Positions 8,841 to 16,241 of a DNA stretch of 64,000 nt are shown here, in pieces. The position numbers and the translations under genes were made by a program. Location: assembly GCA_963780635.1 (NCBI GenBank), contig CAWACW010000015.1, positions 248,001 to 312,000 of the forward strand, in the 5' to 3' direction. Positions within the stretch are counted from its first letter, which is position 1; the number at the start of each line of letters is the position of its first letter. Below the pieces are notes generated by a model. The model made no database searches and was not told the origin of the DNA. It saw only the letters and a program-made list of their open reading frames with translations. This DNA is from DATEPR01 sp963780635. Its GTDB lineage: Bacteria > Actinomycetota > Actinomycetes > Mycobacteriales > Pseudonocardiaceae.

Positions 8841-9101
8841 TCAGGCGTCACCGAAACCGCGCACGCCTGCGCCCGCGATTCGCCCCGCGTCGATCGGTCG
8901 GCCCGGTGATCGGGACAGCGTGCTGTTGCTGGCCGCCACCGGGCCCAGCTGGTCGAACCGGATCGTCGCTGCCCAGCCTGGGCCGTCGAGTGCGCAGCTT
9001 GAGCCGTCGGGGGCGAAGGTCACGTCCGGTGGCCAGCGGACGGCGTAGCCGTCCAGGGCGTGGTCGATCCACCGCGGCTCGGTGAGGGCCAAGTTGTACA
9101 C
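8841..9101 (-). CDS. Small hypothetical protein divergent from fur
   Basis: This 86-aa reading frame starts at GTG 9101, or at TTG 9092, and ends at 8841. The first 55 codons carry strong G/C third positions and read LTEPRWIDHALDGYAVRWPP, then VTFAPDGSSCALDGPGWAA, compatible with a real beta-rich protein; the tail is low complexity. I do not recognise the family. Its possible starts lie within or just after the Fur-type palindrome at 9094-9108, so if real it would be expressed divergently from, and co-regulated with, the fur gene. It has no Shine-Dalgarno site, which fits leaderless expression. The coding call is uncertain. Confidence 0.4.
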   Translation of the reverse strand: MYNLALTEPRWIDHALDGYAVRWPPDVTFAPDGSSCALDGPGWAATIRFDQLGPVAASNSTLSRSPGRPIDAGRIAGAGVRGFGDA

Positions 9102-9108
9102 TGTACAA
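9094..9108. promoter_or_regulatory. Fur/Zur-type 7-1-7 operator overlapping the fur promoter
   Basis: TTGTACA-C-TGTACAA is a perfect 15-bp palindrome ending one base before the ATG of the Fur-family gene. Within it TACACT (9097-9102) is a good -10 hexamer whose predicted start point is the A of the ATG. The site therefore looks like an autoregulatory operator covering a leaderless promoter. Confidence 0.7.
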
Positions 9109-9522
9109 ATGACAGTGGCTGATCGGCTCCGCGAGGCGGGGCTGCGGGCGACGCGGCCGCGGATCGAGGTCGCCGAGACATTGCGGCAGCTCGGCGGCCA
9201 CCGCACGGCCGACGAGGTGCACGCGCGACTGCCCGTCGCGCTGCCCAGGACCAGCGTCTACAACGCGCTCGCCGCGATGGCCGGCGCCGGGATCGTGCTG
9301 CGCGCCGACGTCGGGCCGGGTGCGGTCGTCTACGAGATCGCCGATCACTGGCACCACCACTTCGTGTGCCGCCGGTGCGGTGGCATCGCGGACGTGCCGT
9401 GTGTCGTGGGCGAGGCGCCCTGCCTGTCCCCTGGCGACGGGTTCGGCGAGGTCGAGGAGGCCCAGGTGATCTTTCGCGGGGTGTGCGCCCAGTGCGCGAG
9501 GGGAGGTGGCCCGGATGAGTGA
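9109..9522 (+). CDS. Fur-family metal-dependent repressor
   Basis: This 137-aa repressor has the Fur winged helix (LREAGLRATRPRIEVAETL and LPRTSVYNALAAMAGAGI) and a dimerisation domain with metal ligands in HWHHHFVCRRCGG. A second CxxC (CAQC) near the C-terminus gives the two-CxxC structural zinc site. The start is ATG 9109, with no Shine-Dalgarno site and a -10 element six bases upstream, suggesting a leaderless mRNA; an upstream in-frame start at 9082 would lie inside the promoter. The gene overlaps the VIT1-type transporter by 8 nt, so it probably controls iron or manganese homeostasis. Sequence does not decide between Fur, Mur and PerR specificity. Confidence 0.9.
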   Translation: MTVADRLREAGLRATRPRIEVAETLRQLGGHRTADEVHARLPVALPRTSVYNALAAMAGAGIVLRADVGPGAVVYEIADHWHHHFVCRRCGGIADVPCVVGEAPCLSPGDGFGEVEEAQVIFRGVCAQCARGGGPDE

Positions 9523-10609
9523 GGCGGGCCGATTCCGGGACATGCTGACGGCGGAGCAACGCAGCGCCACGCTGTATCGCGGGCTGGCCGCCGGTGCCCA
9601 CGGCGAGCGCCGCGAGGTGTTCGAGCAACTGGCCGCGGTCGAGGACAAGCACGCGGCGCACTGGGCGGCAAAGCTCGCCGCCCTCGGTGAGCGCGTGCCC
9701 GACCAGGCCCGGCCGGACCTGCGCACGCGCGTGCTGTCCTGGGTGGCCCGGCACTTCTCGGTGGACGCCGTCCTCCCGCTGGTGGAACGCGCCGAGCACG
9801 CCGACGCGGGTCTCTACGGCGGCGATCCCGACGCCACCCGCGACATGGCGATCGACGAGCGCTCGCATGCCCGGGTGCTGACGCGGCTGCGTGGCCCGGC
9901 CGAGGACGGCCCGCGCGGCATCATGAAGCGCGAGCGCTGGCATCGCGGCGACCGGTCGGGTGCGTTGCGCGCCGCCGTGTTCGGCGTGAACGACGGGCTG
10001 GTGTCGAACACCTCGCTGGTGATGGGCTTCGCCGGGTCCGGTGCGGCGGCGGGCACGATCCTGTTCGCCGGTGTCGCCGGGTTGCTCGCGGGCGCCTTCT
10101 CGATGGCGGCGGGCGAGTACATCTCGATGCGCAGCCAGCGTGAGGCCTACGAGCGGGAGATCTCCGTGGAGGCCGAGGAACTGCGGGACGATCCGGAGGC
10201 CGAGGCCGAGGAGCTGGCCCTGATCTACCGGGCCAAGGGGCTGGATGCGGAGGAGGCCGGGAAGATCGCCAAGACGATCATGAAGGACAGCGAGATCGCG
10301 CTGGACACGATGGCCCGCGAGGAACTCGGGCTCGACCCGGACGAGCTGGGTTCGCCCTGGTCCGCGGCGCTGTCCAGCCTGCTGGCCTTCGCGCTCGGTG
10401 CCGTGGTGGTCGTGCTGCCGTACCTGATCGGCTCGGGTGTCGCCGCGCTGGCGACGGCGATCGGCCTTGCCGCGCTCGCGTTGTTCGGTGTCGGCGCGGT
10501 GATCGGTGTGCTCAACGGCCGTGGTGCCGTCAAGGCCGGTGGCAGGCAGTTGCTGGTCGGCGGGGTGGCCGCGCTACTCGTGTACCTGATCGGCCACGTG
10601 ATCGCCTGA
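9515..10609 (+). CDS. VIT1/CCC1-family transporter with N-terminal ferritin-like domain
   Basis: This 364-aa protein has an N-terminal helical domain of about 140 residues with rubrerythrin/ferritin-like metal ligands (AVEDKHAAHW, VERAEHADAG and DERSHARV). A VIT1/CCC1 membrane domain follows: RSGALRAAVFGVNDGLVSN, then five hydrophobic helices including AGEYISMRSQREAYERE, the cytosolic metal-binding loop. Family members export or sequester Fe2+ or Mn2+. ATG 9515 is preferred over GTG 9506 because GGGAGG is nine bases upstream. It overlaps the Fur-type gene by 8 nt, which supports metal-responsive control. Its end overlaps the convergent MFS gene by 36 bp. Confidence 0.9.
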   Translation: MSEAGRFRDMLTAEQRSATLYRGLAAGAHGERREVFEQLAAVEDKHAAHWAAKLAALGERVPDQARPDLRTRVLSWVARHFSVDAVLPLVERAEHADAGLYGGDPDATRDMAIDERSHARVLTRLRGPAEDGPRGIMKRERWHRGDRSGALRAAVFGVNDGLVSNTSLVMGFAGSGAAAGTILFAGVAGLLAGAFSMAAGEYISMRSQREAYEREISVEAEELRDDPEAEAEELALIYRAKGLDAEEAGKIAKTIMKDSEIALDTMAREELGLDPDELGSPWSAALSSLLAFALGAVVVVLPYLIGSGVAALATAIGLAALALFGVGAVIGVLNGRGAVKAGGRQLLVGGVAALLVYLIGHVIA

Positions 10610-11968
10610 CCCGGCGGCCAGGACCGCGCCGAGCACGGTGAGCCCGGCGAGGAACCAGCCCACCGCCGCGCTGCCGCCGGCGCTGTAGACGAGCGTGGCG
10701 GCGGCGATGCCGAGGGCGGTGCCCAGGCCGCGGGTCATATTCAGGATGCCCGCGGCCGAACCGGAGTCACAGCGCGGGGCCGACGCCATCACGGCAGCGT
10801 TGTTGGCGGGCGTGAACAGGCCGAGCCCGACGCCGGTGACCACCAGGAACACCGCGAACAGGCCGAGCCCCGGCCGGCCGGCCGCGATCCCGGCCAGACC
10901 CGCGGCGGCCACCGCCATGCCGGTCACGGTGACCACGCGGGCACCGAGCCGGTCGGCCAGGCGTCCCCCGAACGGCGCCGTCACGCCGAGCGCGACCGGC
11001 AGCAGTGTCAGCACCAGACCGGCCCGGCCCGTGGTGAGGTGGTAGCCGCCGCCCAGCACGAGCGGCGCGGTGAACAGCAGCCCGAACATGGCCGTGTAGG
11101 AGAGCAGGCCGCTGGCCAGCCCGGCCCGGAACGGCCTGCGGCGGAACAGGTTCAGGTCCAGCAGCGGTGCACTCACCCGGCGGGCGTGCCGGACGAACAA
11201 CACGCCGAACGCCACCGCGAGCGCGACCAGCCCGGCCAGCAACAGCGCGGGCTGCGCCTTCGTGGCCAAGGACAGCGCCAGCATCAGCAGCGCGATCGAC
11301 GGCACGAACAGTGCCAGCCCGAACCAGTCGACCGGCTTGCGCGCGGCGAGTTCCCGGCTGCGTGGCAGGAAGAACCAGCCGGTGGCCACGCCGATCAGGC
11401 CCGCGGGGACGGACAGCAGGAACAGCAGCCGCCAACTGCCCAGTTGCAGCAGCAAGCCGCCGGCGGCCGGACCGAGCGCGAGCCCGACCGCCTGCGCTGC
11501 CCCCTGGATGCCGACGGCCCTGCCGAGCATCCGGCGCGGCACGGCGACGGAGATCAGCGCGACGCTGTTGGCCTGCAACATCGCGGCCCCGACGGCCTGC
11601 ACCACGCGGCAGACGTCCAGCACGACGAGGTTCGGGGCGAGCCCGCAGGCCAGCGATGCGAGCGCGAACACGCCGAACCCGTAGGTGTAGAGCAGCTTGC
11701 GGCCGACGGTGTCGGCGAGCCTGCCGATCGGGGCGACGAGGCTGACCAGCGTGAGCAGGTAGCACAACGCGACCCACTCCGTCTGTGCGGTGTCGGCGTG
11801 CAGATCGTGCCCGATGGCGGGCAGGGCGAGCGACACGATGCTCGCGTCCAGCTGGCCCATGAACGCACCGATGCACACAGTGCCCACGACCAGCGCGGGT
11901 GCCCACGAGGCAGTGGCGATCCGACGGGGCCGTGCCGGCTCGCGCGACAACACGGCCGGCCAGCTCAT
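10574..11968 (-). CDS. MFS multidrug-type exporter (DHA2-like)
   Basis: This 464-aa major-facilitator protein has about 14 hydrophobic segments. Motif A appears as GRLADTVGRK after TM2, the antiporter-type motif C region as GLALGPAAGG, and the first helix ends in GQLDASIVSLALPAIG, typical of DHA2 drug:H+ antiporters. ATG 11968 has no Shine-Dalgarno site; TATAAT on the minus strand ends six bases before it, so a leaderless transcript is likely and the longer reading to 12022 is not favoured. A 13-bp palindrome at 11980-11992 abuts this -10 element, implying repressor control, but no regulator gene is adjacent. Confidence 0.85.
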   Translation of the reverse strand: MSWPAVLSREPARPRRIATASWAPALVVGTVCIGAFMGQLDASIVSLALPAIGHDLHADTAQTEWVALCYLLTLVSLVAPIGRLADTVGRKLLYTYGFGVFALASLACGLAPNLVVLDVCRVVQAVGAAMLQANSVALISVAVPRRMLGRAVGIQGAAQAVGLALGPAAGGLLLQLGSWRLLFLLSVPAGLIGVATGWFFLPRSRELAARKPVDWFGLALFVPSIALLMLALSLATKAQPALLLAGLVALAVAFGVLFVRHARRVSAPLLDLNLFRRRPFRAGLASGLLSYTAMFGLLFTAPLVLGGGYHLTTGRAGLVLTLLPVALGVTAPFGGRLADRLGARVVTVTGMAVAAAGLAGIAAGRPGLGLFAVFLVVTGVGLGLFTPANNAAVMASAPRCDSGSAAGILNMTRGLGTALGIAAATLVYSAGGSAAVGWFLAGLTVLGAVLAAGSGDHVADQVHE

Positions 11969-11974
11969 GACCCG

Positions 11975-11992
11975 ATTATATCGGTAACCGAT
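11975..11992 (-). promoter_or_regulatory. Leaderless promoter with palindromic operator of the MFS gene
   Basis: On the minus strand TATAAT occupies 11980-11975 and the ATG begins at 11968, giving a six-base spacer to a start point on the A. ATCGGT-A-ACCGAT (11980-11992) is a perfect 6-1-6 palindrome overlapping the upstream edge of the -10, a typical repressor position. Confidence 0.6.
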
Positions 11993-12029
11993 CCTTTCGG
12001 TGTTCGATGTTTCCCGGCTCACACTCGGC

Positions 12030-12041
12030 TAGGTTGGGGGT
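12030..12041 (+). promoter_or_regulatory. Leaderless -10 element of the PIG-L deacetylase gene
   Basis: TAGGTT (12030-12035) is followed by six bases and the ATG at 12042, so transcription is expected to begin on the start codon. There is no convincing ribosome-binding site for this gene. Confidence 0.5.
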
Positions 12042-12836
12042 ATGGCGACTCTGGTGTCCTTTCATGCCCATCCCGACGACGAGTGCATCGCCTGCGGCGG
12101 CGTGATGCGGAAGGCGGCCGACGAGGGGCACCGGGTGGTGCTGGTCGTGGCGACGCGGGGCGAGAACGGCGAGGTGCCCGATGGCTTCCTGGCCGACGAC
12201 GAACCGCTGTGGGAGCGGCGGGTGATCGAGACGAACGCGTCGGCGAAGATCCTCGGCGCGGCCCGCGTCGAGTTCCTCGGCTACGTCGACTCCGGGATGA
12301 TGGGCACGCCGGAGAACGACGTCCCCGGTGCGTTCTGGCAGGCCGACGTCGAGGAGGCGGCACAGAAGCTGGCCGCGATCCTGCGCGAGGAGAACGCCGA
12401 CGTACTGACCTGCTACGACGACAACGGCGGCTACGGTCACCCTGATCACATCCAGGTGCACCGCGTCGGCATGCGCGCGGGCGAACTGGCCGGGACGCCG
12501 AGGGTCTTCCAGAACACGATGAACCGCGACCACATGATCCGCGGCCGGGCGATGATGTCCCAGGTGGACAACACGACGGTGGTCGACCTGCCGGAACTGG
12601 ACGAGAACTCACCGTTCGGCAAGCCGGAGGCGGAGATCACGGCAGAGGTGGACGTCACCGGGTACCTGGACGCCAAGCGCGCCGCGATGCGCGCCCACCC
12701 CAGCCAGATCAGCGAGCAGTCCTTCTTCCTGAGCCTGCCCGACGAGGCATTCGGCTACGCCTTCGGCACCGAGTGGTTCATCCGCGCGGGCCAGGGCCCC
12801 GGCATCACCGAGACGGACCTGATGGCCGGACTCTGA
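12042..12836 (+). CDS. PIG-L/LmbE-family zinc-dependent deacetylase
   Basis: This 264-aa protein has the PIG-L zinc and catalytic motif HAHPDDE (residues 8-14) and the distal GHPDH (about 132-136) that supplies the third zinc ligand. Family enzymes hydrolyse N-acetyl groups of GlcNAc-type substrates; in actinomycetes they include the mycothiol enzymes MshB and Mca. I do not assign either, because length and motifs alone do not decide. It stands alone, divergent from an MFS exporter with 73 bp between starts, and has a leaderless-type -10 element. A link to mycothiol-conjugate export by the neighbouring MFS protein is possible but only inferred. Confidence 0.85.
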   Translation: MATLVSFHAHPDDECIACGGVMRKAADEGHRVVLVVATRGENGEVPDGFLADDEPLWERRVIETNASAKILGAARVEFLGYVDSGMMGTPENDVPGAFWQADVEEAAQKLAAILREENADVLTCYDDNGGYGHPDHIQVHRVGMRAGELAGTPRVFQNTMNRDHMIRGRAMMSQVDNTTVVDLPELDENSPFGKPEAEITAEVDVTGYLDAKRAAMRAHPSQISEQSFFLSLPDEAFGYAFGTEWFIRAGQGPGITETDLMAGL

Positions 12837-13130
12837 GGCACGGACCGGGAACAGCCAGCCGCCAGCCGGCCCAACCCACCGCACGACCGGCCCGGCAACC
12901 CAGCCACGCCACCCGGCAAGGCGACAAGACAAGGTGACCCACACCACCCTGTGACACGAAGCCAGTGGCGCGCAGGGCCGTGCCGGGTCGAGGGTGCAGC
13001 GAAGCGACGCCGAAGGCGCCCCGGACGCGGCACTGCCCGCCGTGCCGACCCTCGAAGGTCCGGGGTGCCACAACAGCGAACGAGGGGCCCCGGGCCCGGT
13101 GAGCCGCAACACCGGCCGCGAAACGGAAAA
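12837..13130. other. Intergenic region between convergent genes, no gene seen
   Basis: This GC-rich stretch lies between the PIG-L gene and the end of the sugar-ABC operon. Open frames on both strands lack family similarity and codon bias. It contains short self-complementary pieces, for example TCGAGGGT near 12990 and ACCCTCGA near 13042, but nothing I can name. Confidence 0.5.
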
Positions 13131-13164
13131 GCGGGTGCCGGCGGGGAGACCCGCCGGCACCCGC
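13131..13164 (-). terminator. Strong intrinsic terminator of the sugar ABC operon
   Basis: GCGGGTGCCGGCGGG (13131-13145) and CCCGCCGGCACCCGC (13150-13164) form a perfect 15-bp stem with a 4-nt loop. On the minus strand it is followed by TTTTCCGTTT, a U-rich tract, and it starts five bases after the stop of the ATP-binding gene. Confidence 0.9.
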
Positions 13165-13168
13165 TCCG

Positions 13169-13924
13169 TCACGAGACGTCGATGCGGTACTCGGCGTGCA
13201 CCAGCTCCAGCAGTTCGGCGACGGACGTGTCCTTCGACGGCTTGTCGAACGTGATCTCACCGTGCTGCAACAGGTTCACGCGGTCACACACGTCGACGAC
13301 CTGGCTGTAGTTGTGCGCGATCAGGATGATCGCCAGGTCGCCACGTTGTTTGAGCTGCGCCAGCAGCCGCAGGATCAGGCCGCCTTCCTTGGCGCCCATC
13401 GCGGCGAGCGGTTCGTCCAGCAGCAACAGTTTCGCGTCCCCTGCGTACACCGACCGGGCCACCGCGATGGCCTGCCGCTGGCCACCGGAGAGCTGGCCGA
13501 CCTCGGTGGTGACCGACGGGATGTCGATACCGATCGAGTCCAGCGCCTCCCTGGCCCGGCGTTTCATCTCGCCCCTGCGCAGGAACGGCACGGGCTTGCC
13601 GACGACTTCCTTGTTGAGGTGCAGGTTCAGGTACACCGGGAGGTCGTTGATCAGCGCGAGGTCCTGGAACACCGTCTCCACGCCCATCGACCTCGCGTGC
13701 ACGACCGACTTGAAGTCGACCTGGTTGCCCTCGAACAGCAGGCGACCGCCGTCGGGCTGGTGGTAGCCGGTGAGGATCTTCAGCAGCGTGGACTTGCCCG
13801 CACCGTTGTCGCCGATCAGGCCCAGGATCTCGCCCTTGTCGACGTGCAGGTTGATGTCGGTCAGGGCCTGGACCGCGCCGAACCGCTTGCTGACGTGCTC
13901 GGCCCTGATCACCTCGTCCGTCAT
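13169..13924 (-). CDS. Sugar ABC transporter ATP-binding protein (single-domain, FrcA/XylG-like)
   Basis: This 251-aa ABC ATPase has Walker A GDNGAGKST (38-46), signature LSGGQ (145-149) and Walker B LLLLDEP (166-172). The H-loop reads ILIAHNYSQVVDVCDRV. It resembles the carbohydrate-uptake (CUT2) class but has one nucleotide-binding domain rather than the duplicated RbsA/MglA form, like FrcA-type importers. Its ATG overlaps the permease stop by 4 nt (ATGA). It is the last gene of a three-gene importer operon and is followed by a strong terminator. The substrate is probably a pentose, hexose or sugar acid, judged from the neighbouring dehydratase. Confidence 0.9.
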   Translation of the reverse strand: MTDEVIRAEHVSKRFGAVQALTDINLHVDKGEILGLIGDNGAGKSTLLKILTGYHQPDGGRLLFEGNQVDFKSVVHARSMGVETVFQDLALINDLPVYLNLHLNKEVVGKPVPFLRRGEMKRRAREALDSIGIDIPSVTTEVGQLSGGQRQAIAVARSVYAGDAKLLLLDEPLAAMGAKEGGLILRLLAQLKQRGDLAIILIAHNYSQVVDVCDRVNLLQHGEITFDKPSKDTSVAELLELVHAEYRIDVS

Positions 13925-14922
13925 CTGCTCGCTCTCCTTCGCAGGATGGACAGGTAGACGTTGAGCAGCATGGCCACCAGGATCGCGATCCCCAGCACCA
14001 CGTCGAACGCGTTCGCGCTGACGCCCGCCAGGTTGAAGCCGTCGTAGACGATGCCCAGCAGCGCAGCACCGAACAACGCGCCGACGACCGTGCCCGAGCC
14101 GCCCAGCAGTGCCGTGCCACCGATGACGGCGGACGCGACCGCGAGGAACATCGTGTTCGCGCCACCGTTCGTGGGGTCGAACGAGCCGACCCGCAGGCCA
14201 TCCACGATGCCGCCGATGCCGGCCAGCACACTGCATGTCATGAAGTTGACGATCTTGATCCGGTTGGTCCTGATCCCCGACTCCGCGGCCCCGATCGGGT
14301 TGCTGCCCGCCGCCTGCGTGTAGATGCCGAACCGCGTCGCGGACAGCACGGCCTGCATCAGGATGACGATGGCCAGCACCCAGATCAGCTCGGCCCACCG
14401 CGCCTTGCCGAAGATCTGCACGACCACGCCCTCGCTGGGGGCGGCGACCGGCGAACCGTTGGACACCAACAGCGAGATGCCCTCGATCAGGAACGACATG
14501 CCGAGCGTGACGATGAACGACGGCAGGTTGAACCTGGTGCGGATGAAGCCGTTCACGAAGCCGATGCACGCGCAGATCACGATCGACAGCACGATGGCCA
14601 GCAACAGCGGCACCCCGTTGTTGGCGAACACGACCAGCAGGAACGGCGACAGCGTGAACACGAAACCGGCCGACAGGTCGATCTCGCCGCTGATCAGCAG
14701 CATCACCTCGCCGACACCGACGATCGCCCACGGCGCGAAGAACTGCACGATGGTGTGGTAGTTCTCCGTGCTGTTGAAGCCGGATGTCGAGACGCTGAAG
14801 TAGATGGCCACTGCGATCAGGACCACCAGGATGCTCAGTTCCCGCAACCGGACCAGGCCGCGCAACGCGCCCAGCGAGCCGGTGGGCCGGTTCGCCGGCC
14901 GCGTGACGGTCGCGTCCGCCAT
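13921..14922 (-). CDS. Sugar ABC transporter permease (CUT2/RbsC-like)
   Basis: This 333-aa integral membrane protein has 8-10 hydrophobic helices and RbsC/XylH-like landmarks: GEVMLLISGEIDLSAG in the early helices, GFVNGFIRTRFNLPSFIVTL, and IGGTALLGGSGTVVGALFG near the end. It forms the channel for the CUT2 importer. ATG 14922 is preferred over 14946 because GGGGAG lies six bases upstream, while the upstream choice has no site. It sits between the binding-protein and ATPase genes and overlaps the latter by 4 nt. It carries the usual single permease domain and probably homodimerises. Confidence 0.9.
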   Translation of the reverse strand: MADATVTRPANRPTGSLGALRGLVRLRELSILVVLIAVAIYFSVSTSGFNSTENYHTIVQFFAPWAIVGVGEVMLLISGEIDLSAGFVFTLSPFLLVVFANNGVPLLLAIVLSIVICACIGFVNGFIRTRFNLPSFIVTLGMSFLIEGISLLVSNGSPVAAPSEGVVVQIFGKARWAELIWVLAIVILMQAVLSATRFGIYTQAAGSNPIGAAESGIRTNRIKIVNFMTCSVLAGIGGIVDGLRVGSFDPTNGGANTMFLAVASAVIGGTALLGGSGTVVGALFGAALLGIVYDGFNLAGVSANAFDVVLGIAILVAMLLNVYLSILRRRASR

Positions 14923-14949
14923 GCGTGCTCCCCGCGTGTCCGACATCCG

Positions 14950-16077
14950 CTACAGCGTGACCGTCGACGCGGGCGGCAGCGGGAGCGTGCCGGGCATGTT
15001 GATCAGCTTGCTGCTGTTCCCGCCCTCGACCCTGCTGTTGGCCGATGCGTAGAGGCCCGCGTTGGACTTCGTCACGAACGTCAGACCGGTGTCCGTGGAC
15101 GGCGGTGTGACCAGCGTGCCGGTCAGCCGGTACATGTAGAGGTACAGCACCGGCAGGAAGCCCTGCAGGTACGCGGACTGGTCGATGGTGAAGTCCAGCG
15201 CGCCGGACTTGACGCCGTTGATGGTGTCGCTCAACGTGTCGAAGCCGCCCGCGTGGATCTGGCCCTGCAGGTTGCGGCTGGCGATCAGCTGCGCGATGGA
15301 GGCGGTGCTGCCCGCGTCGACCGCGTAGAGGCCCTTGGCGCCCTTGTGTCCGTCGTAGGCGGCGGTCATCGCGTTCAACTCGCCCGCCTGGGCGGCACCG
15401 GTGTTGATCGACGTGACCTGGACGCCGGGCGCGGCCTGCTTCAGCGCGGACGTCAGCCCGTCGAGCCTGGGCTGCACGTTGTTGCCACCTGGCTGGGAGA
15501 TGCCCACCAGGATCTGGCCGGACTTGACGTCCTGTGCGATCCGTTGCCCCATCAGGACTCCGGACTGGAAGAGGTCCTGTCCGACGTAGGTCAGCGGGAA
15601 GTTGCCGGGGGCTGTCGCGTTGTATGCGATGACCGGAATGCCCTTGCTGAACGCCTGCTTGGTGGGGCCGACGAACGCCGAGGAATCCGTCAGGGCGATG
15701 GCGATACCGTCGGCGCCGCCGCTGATCGCGGAGTCGAACGCGCTGACCATCTCCGAGACGTCACCGGTCTCCGAGCCGGTCCACTGCGGTGTCGCGACAT
15801 CGAGCATCGCGGCCGCGTCAGCGAGGCCGTTCCGTGTCGGGACGAAGAACGAGTTCGTCGTCACGTGGTTGACGAAGACGAACTTCCACTTGGGTGTACT
15901 GGGAAAACTGCCGACCCCGCCGGTGCCGCTGGCCGAGGACTGCGCTCCGTTGCACGCGGCCAGGAGCATGCTCGCCGCCGCGACACCACCACCAGCGCCG
16001 AGCAGTTTGAACGTGTTGCGCCGAGAGACCGACCTCGGCTCGTTCGAGGCTGCGTCGTCTGGCTGCTGACCCGTCAT
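14950..16077 (-). CDS. Sugar ABC transporter substrate-binding lipoprotein (Tat-type)
   Basis: This 375-aa protein is a periplasmic-binding-protein-like type I sugar receptor. A twin-arginine signal (SRRNTFKLLG, Arg19-Arg20) precedes a lipobox LLAAC with Cys42, so export is probably folded and lipid-anchored. The mature part begins KWKFVFVNHVTTNSFF and contains GADGIAIALTDSS, typical of RbsB/XylF-like binding proteins. It is the first gene of the importer operon. An AATCAT-N3-ATGATT operator at 16109-16125, 32 bp upstream of the start, matches one next to the FCD-GntR gene, so that regulator probably controls uptake. Confidence 0.9.
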   Translation of the reverse strand: MTGQQPDDAASNEPRSVSRRNTFKLLGAGGGVAAASMLLAACNGAQSSASGTGGVGSFPSTPKWKFVFVNHVTTNSFFVPTRNGLADAAAMLDVATPQWTGSETGDVSEMVSAFDSAISGGADGIAIALTDSSAFVGPTKQAFSKGIPVIAYNATAPGNFPLTYVGQDLFQSGVLMGQRIAQDVKSGQILVGISQPGGNNVQPRLDGLTSALKQAAPGVQVTSINTGAAQAGELNAMTAAYDGHKGAKGLYAVDAGSTASIAQLIASRNLQGQIHAGGFDTLSDTINGVKSGALDFTIDQSAYLQGFLPVLYLYMYRLTGTLVTPPSTDTGLTFVTKSNAGLYASANSRVEGGNSSKLINMPGTLPLPPASTVTL

Positions 16078-16108
16078 GTGCCTTCACCACCGTCCCGTCA
16101 TGTGACGT

Positions 16109-16125
16109 GAATCATCAGATGATTC
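16109..16125. promoter_or_regulatory. FCD-GntR operator (copy 1) at the sugar-ABC promoter
   Basis: GAATCATC-A-GATGATTC is a perfect 17-bp palindrome 32 bp upstream of the binding-protein start. Its core AATCAT-N3-ATGATT is identical in arms and spacing to the site at 17460-17476. Confidence 0.75.
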
Positions 16126-16179
16126 GTTCATACCGTCAAGGGCCTGGGAAATATCGGCTTCATTACGACGAAACGACAC

Positions 16180-16192
16180 GTTCACAGTGAAC
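16180..16192. promoter_or_regulatory. 13-bp palindrome upstream of the sugar-ABC operon
   Basis: GTTCAC-A-GTGAAC is a perfect 6-1-6 repeat about 100 bp upstream of the binding-protein start and 12 bp from the dehydratase terminator. It could bind a second regulator; no candidate is evident. Confidence 0.35.
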
Positions 16193-16203
16193 GCGCGTCA
16201 ACA

Positions 16204-16227
16204 GCACGCCACCGGGAGATGGCGTGC
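16204..16227 (-). terminator. Stem-loop after the enolase-superfamily dehydratase gene
   Basis: GCACGCCA (16204-16211) pairs with TGGCGTGC (16220-16227) around an 8-nt loop, 14 bp past the minus-strand stop at 16242. It separates the dehydratase from the importer promoter. Confidence 0.6.
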
Positions 16228-16241
16228 GACAACACATGCGG

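Noticed and set aside
12042..12836. Calling the PIG-L protein MshB or Mca of mycothiol metabolism
   Set aside because: Zinc motifs are shared by the whole family, and there is no mycothiol gene context, so only the family call is supported.
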